DNA of 41,007 nucleotides from positions 1 through 41,007 of the forward strand of contig JANQQM010000205.1 in assembly GCA_028289365.1 (NCBI GenBank). Reading direction: 5' to 3'. A program made the position numbers and the translations under genes. Source of the DNA: Salaquimonas sp. Its GTDB lineage: Bacteria; Pseudomonadota; Alphaproteobacteria; Rhizobiales; Rhizobiaceae. This document shows, piece by piece, positions 9,246-17,863 of this stretch. Below the pieces are notes generated by a model. It worked only from the letters and a program-made list of their open reading frames with translations. It did no database searches and was not told where the DNA came from. Within the stretch, counting starts at the first letter, position 1, and every line of letters starts with the position of its first letter.

Positions 9246-10631
9246 ATGAACGCGCTCAATCAGGTTCTTACCAATCTCGACAACAATCTGGATGGAGCAA
9301 TCGAACGCTTGTTCGAATTGCTGAGGATCCAGAGCATATCCACCGATCCTGCCTATGGACCGCAATGTGTTCTGGCCGCCGACTGGCTGGTGAAGGATCT
9401 GCAATCGATCGGGTTTGACGCGAAAATCAGCCCGACCGCCGGTCAACCGATGGTTCTCGCCCGCCATGAAGGGCCGGCAGGGGCGCCGCATGTGCTATTC
9501 TACGGGCATTATGACGTGCAGCCAGTGGACCCGCTTGGCTTGTGGCGCACGCCGCCATTTGAACCTGTCGTTAAAGAGGGCAGCGATGGCATCAGCAAAA
9601 TATTTGCGCGCGGCGCGGCCGATGACAAAGGCCAGTTGATGACGTTTGTCGAGGCGATGCGAGCCTGGAAGCAGGAGACCGGCGGACTTCCCGTCGGCGT
9701 GACAATCCTGTTTGAAGGCGAGGAAGAATCCGGTTCACCATCTCTGATTCCGTTTCTGGAAGCCCATCGCAAAGAGCTGGCTGCCGATATTGCACTGGTA
9801 TGCGACACATCGATGTGGGACAGACAGACACCGGCAATTGCAACAAGCCTTCGTGGACTGGTCGGAGAACAGGTCGTCATCACGGCGGCAAATCGTGATC
9901 TGCATTCAGGGTATTATGGGGCGGCTGCGGCAAATCCGATCAATATCCTCGCCCAAATACTGGCCGATCTTCGTGATGCGGATGGCGCGGTGACGCTTCC
10001 CGGATTTTATGATGGAGTCGCTGAGGTGCCGGCGGAACTCCGAGAGACCTGGAAAAATCTGGGCAGGGATGATGCAGCCTTGCTGGGCGAAGTCGGGCTA
10101 TCGGTTCCGGCGGGCGAGAAAGGCTATAGCGCATTGGAGCAGACTTGGTCCCGGCCGACCTGCGAAATAAACGGTATCTGGGGCGGTTATTCCGACCCGG
10201 GCTTCAAGACCGTCATTCCCGCTGAAGCCGGAGCAAAGATATCCTTCCGGCTGGTGGGCGACCAGGATCCGGACAAGATCAGGAAAAGTTTCAGGGATTT
10301 CGTCACGGCACGCCTGCCGAAAGACTGCTCGGCAAGCTTCGAGGAACATGGTGGCGGCCGCGCGATACAGCTGAACTATGAATTGCCCGAACTGGAAAAG
10401 GCGACAAAAGCCTTGAAGGATGAGTGGGGCCGTGACACGGCATTGGTTGCCATGGGTGGATCAATCCCGGTCGTTGGCAGCTTTCAGAGCATGCTTGGAA
10501 TGGACTCGCTCCTGGTCGGATTCTCGCTATCGGATGACAATATCCATTCGCCAAACGAGAAATATGATCTGCCAAGCTTCCACAAGGGAATGCGCAGCTG
10601 GGCCAGGATTGTCGCAGCGCTGGCAGAATAA
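9246..10631 (+). CDS. M20-family metallo-dipeptidase
   Basis: Zinc-dependent cytoplasmic peptidase of 461 residues, in the M20/M25/M40 family, that probably hydrolyses dipeptides or related amides. Metal and catalytic residues are in place: H88 and D90 in GHYDVQPVDP, D126 in GAADDKG, the catalytic Glu in FEGEEESGSPSL and a late His in DDNIHSPNEKYDLPSFHKG. The dimerisation (lid) domain lies between about residues 200 and 350. The start chosen is the ATG at 9246, which has GGAGG 7 bases upstream; a longer in-frame ATG at 9219 lacks such a site. It stands alone, with the acyltransferase gene converging on its 3' end 13 bases away. Confidence 0.9.
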   Translation: MNALNQVLTNLDNNLDGAIERLFELLRIQSISTDPAYGPQCVLAADWLVKDLQSIGFDAKISPTAGQPMVLARHEGPAGAPHVLFYGHYDVQPVDPLGLWRTPPFEPVVKEGSDGISKIFARGAADDKGQLMTFVEAMRAWKQETGGLPVGVTILFEGEEESGSPSLIPFLEAHRKELAADIALVCDTSMWDRQTPAIATSLRGLVGEQVVITAANRDLHSGYYGAAAANPINILAQILADLRDADGAVTLPGFYDGVAEVPAELRETWKNLGRDDAALLGEVGLSVPAGEKGYSALEQTWSRPTCEINGIWGGYSDPGFKTVIPAEAGAKISFRLVGDQDPDKIRKSFRDFVTARLPKDCSASFEEHGGGRAIQLNYELPELEKATKALKDEWGRDTALVAMGGSIPVVGSFQSMLGMDSLLVGFSLSDDNIHSPNEKYDLPSFHKGMRSWARIVAALAE

Positions 10632-10644
10632 GCGTCGGGCCAAA

Positions 10645-11796
10645 CTATTCCGCCGGTTGCAGCGAAGGACCCGTTTTTGTTGCCTTCGGCTTGTCAATCA
10701 CGGCCCAGGACGGCCTCTCGAACAAAAACTTTCCATAGCCCGTCCAGTTGATCATCAAATGCAGGATGATCGGACCGCTGACGCCGGCAAGGGTCACCAG
10801 CGCCGAAACCGTGCCGATATCCAGAAAGGGTGCGAATTTGAGCAGGATGATCCGGGAGACGGCCATCGGCAGGAAGAAGGCCAGATAGACCACGATCGAG
10901 TTTCGGCCGATATAGGCCAGAAACGCGGTCCATTTCAGATTTGAGAGCAATGTCGTGGTCAGGATGATGGCAACGGCGCCGGCTGCGCCAAGTGCCAGAG
11001 AGACAAGCGGCAGGTCGGACAGGTATATTGAACCGGCTTCAAGTCCCAGGCCGGCAGTGATCATCTCCGGAACGGGCGTGAATGTCAGAACTCCATTTAT
11101 GACGGCCCAGACGATCAATCCGAGGATCGCGATTTTTGCATTTTTCTGAGTCCAGTCGGCCAGACGGAAGATGTTTGCGGCAAACATGTAACCAGCCAGG
11201 AAGTAGACATAGCGGGAAGCAAATTCGTCAACCAGCAACCATCCGGTATGGATTGGCAGGATCTCCAGAACCGCCGCGAAGCCGAGCGTGATGAACCAGG
11301 GCACCTGCTTGATCAGACGGGTCACGATGAAGAAGATCGGCAGCATGTAGATGAACCAAAGCGTGCCAAATGGTTGGACCAGGCTCACCGCCCAAAACTG
11401 CATGACTTCTGCCAATGACTGGCCTTCACCTACCCATTGCGGTGCCTTTGCAACAAATTGAATGGTCATCCACAAGACGTAAAAATAGGCAAAATGAACC
11501 ACCTTGCGGTCGATATACCGAAGCCATGGACGCGAAATGACCAGTCCCAGGAACAGGCCGGAAATCATGAAGAAGTCCGGCATGCGGAATGGTTTGGCGA
11601 ACTGGACTAGGTAATGCATCCAGCCGGTGTCTCCGGCCGCCTTTTCGACACCCAGCGTGGAATGCATCATTACGACAAAGATGATGCAGAAGCCCTTCGC
11701 GTAATCGACCCACTGCACCCGCCCTGGCAGTTTTCCAGGTTCTGATGCGCTGAAATTTCGTGATCCGGCTGTGGCTGAAATTGCTGCTTCGGACAT
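10645..11796 (-). CDS. Acyltransferase-3 family integral membrane protein
   Basis: Protein of 383 residues with about ten hydrophobic helices and the Acyl_transf_3 signature at its start (RVQWVDYAKGFCIIFVVMMHS; the His is thought to be catalytic in the family). A second typical element is RMPDFFMISGLFLG. Such proteins transfer acyl groups, usually onto exported sugars, lipids or surface polymers, from the inner membrane. The acceptor here is unknown. The first about 25 residues are hydrophilic and cytoplasmic, and the tail after about residue 365 is also hydrophilic. It is a single gene convergent with the dipeptidase and divergent from the penicillin-binding protein. Confidence 0.85.
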   Translation of the reverse strand: MSEAAISATAGSRNFSASEPGKLPGRVQWVDYAKGFCIIFVVMMHSTLGVEKAAGDTGWMHYLVQFAKPFRMPDFFMISGLFLGLVISRPWLRYIDRKVVHFAYFYVLWMTIQFVAKAPQWVGEGQSLAEVMQFWAVSLVQPFGTLWFIYMLPIFFIVTRLIKQVPWFITLGFAAVLEILPIHTGWLLVDEFASRYVYFLAGYMFAANIFRLADWTQKNAKIAILGLIVWAVINGVLTFTPVPEMITAGLGLEAGSIYLSDLPLVSLALGAAGAVAIILTTTLLSNLKWTAFLAYIGRNSIVVYLAFFLPMAVSRIILLKFAPFLDIGTVSALVTLAGVSGPIILHLMINWTGYGKFLFERPSWAVIDKPKATKTGPSLQPAE

Positions 11797-11937
11797 CGGG
11801 ATTCCCGCAATTGTTCTAATTTTAGGAAAACTAGCCCGATTGATCCAAACGAATTGATAAGAAAATTGCTAAAATTTTAACGATATCGGCACATTTCCGG
11901 TTCACATCTGCATAAATTTTCAGAAAGGCCGCTGCTC

Positions 11938-11952
11938 TTAATTACCCTTTAA
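11938..11952. promoter_or_regulatory. Candidate CtrA box, TTAA-N7-TTAA
   Basis: TTAA at 11938-11941 and TTAA at 11949-11952 are separated by exactly 7 bases, matching the full consensus of the alphaproteobacterial cell-cycle regulator CtrA. It lies 76 bases before the penicillin-binding protein start. The surroundings are AT-rich, so chance is possible. Confidence 0.45.
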
Positions 11953-11966
11953 ATTGCCTCAATTAG
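11949..11966 (-). promoter_or_regulatory. 18-base motif shared with the chvG upstream region
   Basis: On the minus strand this reads CTAATTGAGGCAATTTAA. The same sequence with one change occurs at 17754-17771 upstream of chvG. It contains the near-palindrome AATTG-CCT-CAATT and overlaps the right half of the candidate CtrA box. The binding protein is unknown. Confidence 0.45.
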
Positions 11967-12027
11967 GCTCCAGTTGCGCCCCCGCCCTGCCAATATCAGG
12001 GCAATTTTCCAAGATATACCGGCTAAA

Positions 12028-14304
12028 ATGTTCAGACGAAGACGCAAAAAACAACGCATCGAACCGCAATTTGAAAAACGGGCAGGCCGCAAAGGCGGCC
12101 TCAATTTGCGTTTGGATGCAGATGACCGGATTGGCGCCAAGCCATCCGGCAAACGGAAATCGTCTGCCAAATCGGCGGGCACATCAAAGAATTCCGGTTC
12201 CAGAAAAGCTACCGGAAGAACTGGGCGCAATTCGCCAAATAGCCGTAAGCCAAATCGTCAAAATCAGTCACGCAACAGACGCACAGGCAAGAAGTCGGTT
12301 CGCAGCGGTTCGTTGCGGCGTTCGCTCTATTGGTGCCTCGTCCTGGGAATCTGGTGCGGCATTGGCCTGGCCTGTGTGGTTGGTTATTACGCTGCGCAAC
12401 TGCCGCAAATGTCGACCTGGACAATTCCCGATCGCCCACCAAATGCACGGATCGTTTCCGTCGACGGCGAACTGATCGCCAATCGTGGCACAGCGGGTGG
12501 TGAAACCATGCCGATCGAGGTGATGTCGCCCTATATTCCGATGGCGGCAATGGCGATCGAGGATCACCGGTTTCACCAGCATTTCGGTATCGACCCGCTT
12601 GGCCTCGCCCGCGCGATGACGATGAACTTGCTCAACGGTTCCGTTGTACAAGGCGGATCCACGATTACGCAGCAATTGGCAAAGAACCTCTTTCTCGAGC
12701 CTGAGCGGACCGTTGCCCGCAAGATCCAGGAGGCGGTGCTCGCGATTTGGCTGGAGGCGAAATACACCAAGGACGAAATCCTGGAGATCTATCTGAACCG
12801 CGTCTATTTCGGTTCAGGCGCGTATGGCGTCGACGCTGCCTCACGCCGGTATTTCGGCAAATCGGCGCGCGATGTGACCCTGGCCGAAGCCGCCTTGCTG
12901 GCAGGTCTTGTGAAAGCACCTTCGCGGCTATCACCAGCGCGTGATCCCGAAGCCGCCGAAGCGCGGGCCCAAGTTGTACTGGCTGCAATGCGACGGGAGC
13001 ATTTCATCAGCGACCGGGAAGCGGCGCAGGCTCTGGCAATGCAGGCCAAGAAGGCAAAACGCTACTGGTCAGGCTCCGAACAATATATTGCGGACATGGT
13101 CAAGAGCCAGCTGAAGACCTTGATCGGTGACATCAATCAGGATGTCGTCGTAGACACGACCATAGATCTCGATCTGCAAAAAGCTGCCGGAAAGATTGTC
13201 AGCGAGACACTGGAGAAAAATGCAGACAAACTGAAAGTGGGTCAGGGTGCCCTGGTAACACTGGACGGTACTGGCGCCATTCGTGCACTGGTCGGCGGAC
13301 GCGAATATGCCGAAAGCCAGTTCAATCGCGCGATTGATGCAAAACGCCAGCCCGGTTCCGCTTTCAAGCCGATTGTCTATCTCACCGCTCTGGAAGCCGG
13401 GCGCACGCCGGAAACCGTTCGTAACGATCGCCGGATCAGAATCGGGAAGTGGACGCCTGAAAATTACAAGCGCGAATATCATGGCAATGTGACGCTCAAG
13501 ACTGCGCTGTCGAAATCGTTGAATACGGTCGCAGCCCAGACTGTCATGGAAGTCGGACCAAAAGCGGTTGTCGAAACAGCGCATCGGCTTGGAATTCGTT
13601 CAAAACTGAATGCCAATGCCTCGATTGCGCTTGGAACGTCAGAAGTCACGCTCTTGGAGCTGACTGCTGCCTATGCACCATTCTCCAATGGTGGATATGG
13701 CGTTACGCCTTGGCTGATCCGGCGGGTCCGGTCGGCGGATGGCGAGGTGCTCTATGAGCGCCGCGAGACCGATTCCCGGCAGGTTGTTCGGCATCGTGAA
13801 CTCGGCATGATGAATTCGATGCTGTCTGAAGTCCTGAGATCGGGCACCGGTCAGGCCGCCAGAATTTCCGGCTGGCAGGCGGCGGGCAAAACCGGCACAA
13901 CGCAGAATTCAAGAGATGCCTTGTTTGTCGGCTATACGGCCAATCTGGTGACCGGTATCTGGTATGGAAATGATGATGGAGCGCCGATGAACAAGGTGAC
14001 CGGCGGCAGCCTGCCGGCGCGGAGTTGGGCAACTTTCATGTCGCAAGCACATAACGGTGTTCCGGTTGCAGATCTGCCGGGAGCCTATCGACCTGAATTG
14101 GCCGCTATGCCGGCTCGAAGGCCGGTTCAGCCGGGCATTGGCGGTCGCCTGCCTGCGATGCAAAGGCAGGCCACGGATTCCGGTGTCACGCAAAGCAACA
14201 GGGTTGTCGGCGGTGGTCCGCGCCCGGGTTCGGATTTGTCTGGGGAAAATAACAAACCCAGAGGCATCCTGGACATCCTGTTCGGTTCGCGACGCCCTGG
14301 ATAA
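12028..14304 (+). CDS. Class A penicillin-binding protein (bifunctional glycosyltransferase/transpeptidase)
   Basis: Inner-membrane enzyme of 758 residues that polymerises and cross-links peptidoglycan. It starts with a very basic Lys/Arg/Ser/Asn-rich cytoplasmic tail (about 1-98), followed by one membrane segment (about 100-122). The GT51 domain (about 140-330) shows AIEDHRFHQHFG with catalytic E178, QGGSTITQQLAKN and RKIQEAVLAIWLE. The transpeptidase domain has S444 in SAFK, SLN at 497-499 and KTGT from K621. There is no OB-fold insertion between the two domains, so it resembles the PBP1b-like rhizobial class A enzymes more than the classical MrcA/PBP1a; hence no symbol. The ATG at 12028 is chosen over an in-frame TTG at 11974. 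The C-terminal about 60 residues are low-complexity (Pro, Gly, Arg). Confidence 0.93.
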   Translation: MFRRRRKKQRIEPQFEKRAGRKGGLNLRLDADDRIGAKPSGKRKSSAKSAGTSKNSGSRKATGRTGRNSPNSRKPNRQNQSRNRRTGKKSVRSGSLRRSLYWCLVLGIWCGIGLACVVGYYAAQLPQMSTWTIPDRPPNARIVSVDGELIANRGTAGGETMPIEVMSPYIPMAAMAIEDHRFHQHFGIDPLGLARAMTMNLLNGSVVQGGSTITQQLAKNLFLEPERTVARKIQEAVLAIWLEAKYTKDEILEIYLNRVYFGSGAYGVDAASRRYFGKSARDVTLAEAALLAGLVKAPSRLSPARDPEAAEARAQVVLAAMRREHFISDREAAQALAMQAKKAKRYWSGSEQYIADMVKSQLKTLIGDINQDVVVDTTIDLDLQKAAGKIVSETLEKNADKLKVGQGALVTLDGTGAIRALVGGREYAESQFNRAIDAKRQPGSAFKPIVYLTALEAGRTPETVRNDRRIRIGKWTPENYKREYHGNVTLKTALSKSLNTVAAQTVMEVGPKAVVETAHRLGIRSKLNANASIALGTSEVTLLELTAAYAPFSNGGYGVTPWLIRRVRSADGEVLYERRETDSRQVVRHRELGMMNSMLSEVLRSGTGQAARISGWQAAGKTGTTQNSRDALFVGYTANLVTGIWYGNDDGAPMNKVTGGSLPARSWATFMSQAHNGVPVADLPGAYRPELAAMPARRPVQPGIGGRLPAMQRQATDSGVTQSNRVVGGGPRPGSDLSGENNKPRGILDILFGSRRPG

Positions 14305-14331
14305 TATCGTAAATTCAGCTACTTAAAACGA

Positions 14332-14357
14332 ACCCGCCCCGGTTTTCCGGAGCGGGT
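14332..14357. terminator. Bidirectional terminator hairpin between PBP and lysM
   Basis: ACCCGCCCCGG (14332-14342) and CCGGAGCGGGT (14347-14357) pair over 11 positions with one mismatch around a TTTT loop. Two convergent genes end on either side. Read on the minus strand the stem is followed by TCGTTTTAAG, a weak T-tract; the plus side has none. Confidence 0.65.
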
Positions 14358-14381
14358 AAATCAAGCCATAATTTGAGCGGT

Positions 14382-14840
14382 TCAGTCGAGTTCAGGAATC
14401 CGCAATACCTGACCGGGATAGATCAGGTCGGGGTCTTTCAACATCGGCTTGTTGGCCTCAAATATGATTGTGTATTTGTTGCCTTTTCCCTTGCCATAGT
14501 TGGCTTCGGAAATCTTCCAGAGGTTATCGCCCTTCTTGACGGTATAGAAAACCGGGTCCTTTGCCTGCGATCCGCTTTCGGCCACCTTGATTTCGGAAGC
14601 CTCGACCTTTGAAATCCCAAGCGTATTGCCGACGGCCACAATCGCTTTTTCGAAGGCAGACTGATCGGCGACCTCACCCTTGATTACTGCGGTGTCACCC
14701 TTGACCTCGACTTCGACATTGTCGGTGCCAAGATCGAAACTGTCGAGTTCCTTCTTGAGATCTTCGGCGCTTGGCGCTTCTTCGTCATCACCAATGCCAA
14801 GCTTTTTGCCTACGGACTTCACAAAATCAAATATACCCAA
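14382..14840 (-). CDS. lysM: BON and LysM domain protein, Kbp/YgaU type
   Basis: Protein of 152 residues matching E. coli Kbp (YgaU) over its whole length. It starts MGIFDFVKSVGKKLG, has a BON domain at about residues 40-90 and a LysM domain at about 97-150 (FYTVKKGDNLWKISEANYG ... IFEANKPMLKDPDLIYPGQVLRIPELD). E. coli Kbp is a cytoplasmic potassium-binding protein; LysM otherwise binds peptidoglycan. There is no signal peptide, so a cytoplasmic, K+-responsive role is the better inference. It is a single gene separated from pckA by 111 bases and converging with the penicillin-binding protein gene. Confidence 0.9.
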   Translation of the reverse strand: MGIFDFVKSVGKKLGIGDDEEAPSAEDLKKELDSFDLGTDNVEVEVKGDTAVIKGEVADQSAFEKAIVAVGNTLGISKVEASEIKVAESGSQAKDPVFYTVKKGDNLWKISEANYGKGKGNKYTIIFEANKPMLKDPDLIYPGQVLRIPELD

Positions 14841-14951
14841 AATCGCCTCCTCTTAGGATAGGTTCGGCGATATATCTGCCATTTGCAGCGCGCTCCTGCA
14901 AGAAACAATCGTGCGTCGGGGCAAATTCGATCAGGTCGTGCGGCAGACAGG

Positions 14952-16607
14952 TTACTGGGCAGCCTGCAAAATTTCTGGTGCGGCATCCAAAATGTCGGTA
15001 TCGACGTAATTTTCGAACTTCGCGAAATTATCGCTGAACATGGCAACAAGATTTGCGGCGAGTGCGTCATAAGCAGCCTTGTCAGCCCAGGTAGAGCGGG
15101 GATCGAGTATCGAAGCTTCAACACCATCGACCGCGACAGGAACCTCAAATCCGAAATTTGCATCGGTACGGAATTCCGCCTCATTCAGATTGCCGCTCAA
15201 AGCCGCAGCGAGAAGTGCCCGCGTCGCCGCTATCGGCATTCGCCGGCCAGTGCCGTAGCTGCCACCGGTCCAGCCGGTATTCACAAGCCAGCAATCCACA
15301 TCGTGCCTTGCGATCAGCTGACGCAACAGGTTTCCGTATTCGGCAGGATGGCGTGGCATGAAAGGTGCACCAAAACAGGTCGAGAATGTTGCTTGCGGCT
15401 CAACCACACCATTTTCGGTACCGGCAACCTTGGCCGTATAACCCGAGAGGAAGTGGTACATTGCCTGTGCGGGTGTCAGCTTTGCAATTGGCGGCAGCAC
15501 GCCGAATGCATCGGCCGTCAGCATGATTATGTTACGCGGATGGTCAGCCTTGCCGTCCTCGCTGGCATTGGGAATATAGTCCAGCGGATAGGCACAACGT
15601 GTATTTTCAGTCAAACGGCCATCGTCGAAATCCGGTATACCATCTTCATCGATGATTACGTTCTCAAGCACGGTGCCGGGCATGGAGGTGGTGGCAAAGA
15701 TTTCCGGTTCGGCTGTTTTCGAAAGCCGGATGGTCTTGGCATAACAACCACCTTCGAAATTGAAGATTCCGTCTGCGCCCCAGCCGTGTTCGTCATCGCC
15801 GACAAGTACCCTGCTGGCATCTGCCGACAAGGTGGTTTTACCCGTCCCCGAAAGACCGAAAAATACAGCGGTACCGTCTTTCTCATCGAAGTTCGCCGAA
15901 CAGTGCATCGGCATGACACCGCGTTCCGGCAGCAGATAGTTGAGATAGGTGAATACGGATTTTTTCATCTCGCCCGCATAGGCAGTGCCGGCGATCAGAA
16001 CCAGCTTGCGGCTGAAATCACAGGCAATGACCGTTTCGGTGCGGCAGCCATGGCGTTCGGGATGCGCCCGAAAACCTGGCAGATCAATGATGGTCAGGTC
16101 CGCAACTAAGGAATCAAGTTGTGACTGATCCGGGCGGATCAGCAGATTGCGGATGAAGAGTGAATGCCAGGCGAACTGGGTGATAACGCGGACGTTGATC
16201 TGGTTTTCGGAATCAGCCCCGCCGTTCAGATCCTGAACGTACAGATCATTCTTGCCGGCATATTCAATCATGTCCTGATACAGCGTTTCGAAATTGCGCG
16301 GCAGCATCTTCTTGTTGTTGCCCCACCAAACGGTATCGGAGGTCAGCGCGTCAGCCACAATGAACTTGTCCTGGGGGGAGCGGCCCGTATGGCTTCCGGT
16401 ATCGACCGCAAGAGCACCGCCTCTGGCAAGTCGCGCCTCACCGCGGTTGACCGCGTGATCACAAAGTTCCTGCGTACCCAGATTGTACCAAACTGAACAG
16501 GAAGGTTCGATGCCGATGCTATCGATCGGGAAATCGGGGTTAAACCGACCCCGCTGGCCCACTGAAGCTGATTCTCTTACGTCCTGATCAGAAACAGGTT
16601 TTCCCAT
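14952..16607 (-). CDS. pckA: Phosphoenolpyruvate carboxykinase (ATP)
   Basis: Converts oxaloacetate and ATP into phosphoenolpyruvate, CO2 and ADP, the entry step of gluconeogenesis. The protein has 551 residues, near the usual 535-540. Seen in order: the substrate-site segment [14 protein letters not shown], the [12 protein letters not shown]-like stretch, the P-loop (kinase-1a) [10 protein letters not shown] at about 251-260, the metal site VGDDEHGW and [10 protein letters not shown]. The ATG at 16607 is selected because GGAGG precedes it by about 5 bases; an in-frame ATG 21 bases upstream has no such site. It diverges from chvI across an AT-rich 418-base region, an arrangement known from rhizobia, where pckA expression depends on carbon source. 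Confidence 0.97.
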   Translation of the reverse strand: MGKPVSDQDVRESASVGQRGRFNPDFPIDSIGIEPSCSVWYNLGTQELCDHAVNRGEARLARGGALAVDTGSHTGRSPQDKFIVADALTSDTVWWGNNKKMLPRNFETLYQDMIEYAGKNDLYVQDLNGGADSENQINVRVITQFAWHSLFIRNLLIRPDQSQLDSLVADLTIIDLPGFRAHPERHGCRTETVIACDFSRKLVLIAGTAYAGEMKKSVFTYLNYLLPERGVMPMHCSANFDEKDGTAVFFGLSGTGKTTLSADASRVLVGDDEHGWGADGIFNFEGGCYAKTIRLSKTAEPEIFATTSMPGTVLENVIIDEDGIPDFDDGRLTENTRCAYPLDYIPNASEDGKADHPRNIIMLTADAFGVLPPIAKLTPAQAMYHFLSGYTAKVAGTENGVVEPQATFSTCFGAPFMPRHPAEYGNLLRQLIARHDVDCWLVNTGWTGGSYGTGRRMPIAATRALLAAALSGNLNEAEFRTDANFGFEVPVAVDGVEASILDPRSTWADKAAYDALAANLVAMFSDNFAKFENYVDTDILDAAPEILQAAQ

Positions 16608-17025
16608 CTTTTCCTCCAAAACCCGCATTTTGGGTCAAATGCAGATCATATTTCCTCAATTTGCTCTGACCGGGCTGATCAGTGTGTGAAGAATCCCTAT
16701 AGCTGCAAACATTCGGCACTACAATAAAGAAATGAATTTTCCTTAATGATTTCAGACATTTAATCGATTTAAAAATTTTAAACGATTTAAAATTTTGATA
16801 GCAATATTGGCCTTATGCACAATGTTAGGGCACTACACAGCGAAGGAAGGTTGAATGGTGTGGTAAATATAGCCAAATGTAGTTTGCACAGTTGAAAAGC
16901 TGCTAAAGTGCTGTGCGTCACAATTTGCGCGCATTTTTGAAGCCTTTGCACGCCAATATAAAAGATCAAATGAAATTGGCACGAAAAGGCGTAAAGAAAT
17001 GCATATGTCCAGGGAGCTTCACGGC
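16608..17025. promoter_or_regulatory. AT-rich divergent promoter region of pckA and chvI
   Basis: No gene is visible in these 418 bases. The part from about 16730 to 16800 is extremely AT-rich and carries a short tandem repeat (listed separately). The region must contain the pckA promoter leftward and the chvI promoter rightward. I could not assign either with confidence. Confidence 0.6.
16760..16795. repeat. Two 18-bp tandem repeats with TTAA every 9 bases
   Basis: TTAATCGATTTAAAAATT (16760-16777) is followed directly by TTAAACGATTTAAAATTT (16778-16795), matching at 16 of 18 positions. TTAA occurs at 16760, 16769, 16778 and 16787, exactly every 9 bases. It is 153 bases from the pckA start and 231 from the chvI start. 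Confidence 0.7.
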
Positions 17026-17733
17026 ATGCCTACTATTGCACTCGTTGATGACGATCGGAATATTCTGACATCGGTATCAATTGCACTGGAGTCGGAAGGG
17101 TATCGTGTTGAAACCTATACTGACGGTGCTTCCGCCCTTGACGGCCTTACTGCTAGAAGACCGGATCTTGCGATCCTCGATATCAAAATGCCTCGAATGG
17201 ATGGCATGGAACTGTTACGCAGGCTGCGGCAGAAGACGGATGTTCCGGTTATTTTCCTGACCTCGAAGGATGAGGAAATAGACGAGTTGTTCGGCCTCAA
17301 AATGGGTGCTGACGACTTTATCCGTAAACCGTTTTCGCAGAGACTGCTGGTTGAACGCGTCAAGGCCGTTCTACGCCGCGTCGCCGCCATTCCCGAAGGT
17401 ACTGCAAAAAACGGTGCGGGCGGAGAGGCAAAGATGCTGGAGCGCGGCGGGCTGGTGATGGATCAGGAACGCCATACGTGCACTTGGCTTGGCAAGCCGG
17501 TAACGCTCACCGTAACCGAGTTTCTTATCCTGTATGCATTGGCGCAGAGACCGGGCGTGGTGAAGAGCCGTGACGCGCTTATGGACGCTGCCTATGATGA
17601 TCAGGTTTATGTAGATGACCGGACCATTGACAGCCACATCAAGCGCCTGCGGAAGAAATTCAAGAGCGAAGACAACAGTTTTGAGATGATTGAAACCCTT
17701 TACGGGGTAGGCTACCGCTTCAAAGAAGCTTGA
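17026..17733 (+). CDS. chvI: Two-component response regulator ChvI
   Basis: OmpR/PhoB-type response regulator of 235 residues, partner of ChvG encoded just downstream. The receiver domain (about 1-120) starts [22 protein letters not shown], nearly identical to rhizobial ChvI, with acidic pocket D8-D9, phosphorylated D52 in [10 protein letters not shown] and the conserved Lys in FIRKPFS. The winged-helix DNA-binding domain (about 140-235) ends [18 protein letters not shown]...[10 protein letters not shown]. The ChvGI (ExoS-ChvI) system responds to acidity or cell-wall stress and controls envelope, polysaccharide and motility genes in rhizobia. The ATG at 17026 matches the family start and has AGGGAG upstream; an ATG at 16999 would add 9 residues. 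Confidence 0.94.
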   Translation: MPTIALVDDDRNILTSVSIALESEGYRVETYTDGASALDGLTARRPDLAILDIKMPRMDGMELLRRLRQKTDVPVIFLTSKDEEIDELFGLKMGADDFIRKPFSQRLLVERVKAVLRRVAAIPEGTAKNGAGGEAKMLERGGLVMDQERHTCTWLGKPVTLTVTEFLILYALAQRPGVVKSRDALMDAAYDDQVYVDDRTIDSHIKRLRKKFKSEDNSFEMIETLYGVGYRFKEA

Positions 17734-17753
17734 TTGCGTCTGGAATAAATTAG

Positions 17754-17771
17754 CTAATTGAGGCAATCTAA
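17754..17771 (+). promoter_or_regulatory. 18-base motif shared with the PBP upstream region
   Basis: CTAATTGAGGCAATCTAA differs at one position from the reverse complement of 11949-11966 upstream of the penicillin-binding protein. A further GCTAATTG copy follows at 17777-17784, 24 bases after the first. It lies in the 130-base gap between chvI and chvG. The binding protein is unknown; ChvI itself is a candidate by position only. Confidence 0.45.
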
Positions 17772-17863
17772 GTCCGGCTAATTGCGGGATTTAGAGTAAA
17801 CGGGTTGATTTCGGCCAACACGGTTCCGCTTTTGGCATGGATTTAGAACCTGCCGGAAACTGA

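Noticed and set aside
14883-16109. Open frame of 408 codons antisense to pckA
   Set aside because: Composition of the translation is Cys/His/Arg-rich and unlike a real protein, while pckA on the other strand is unmistakable.
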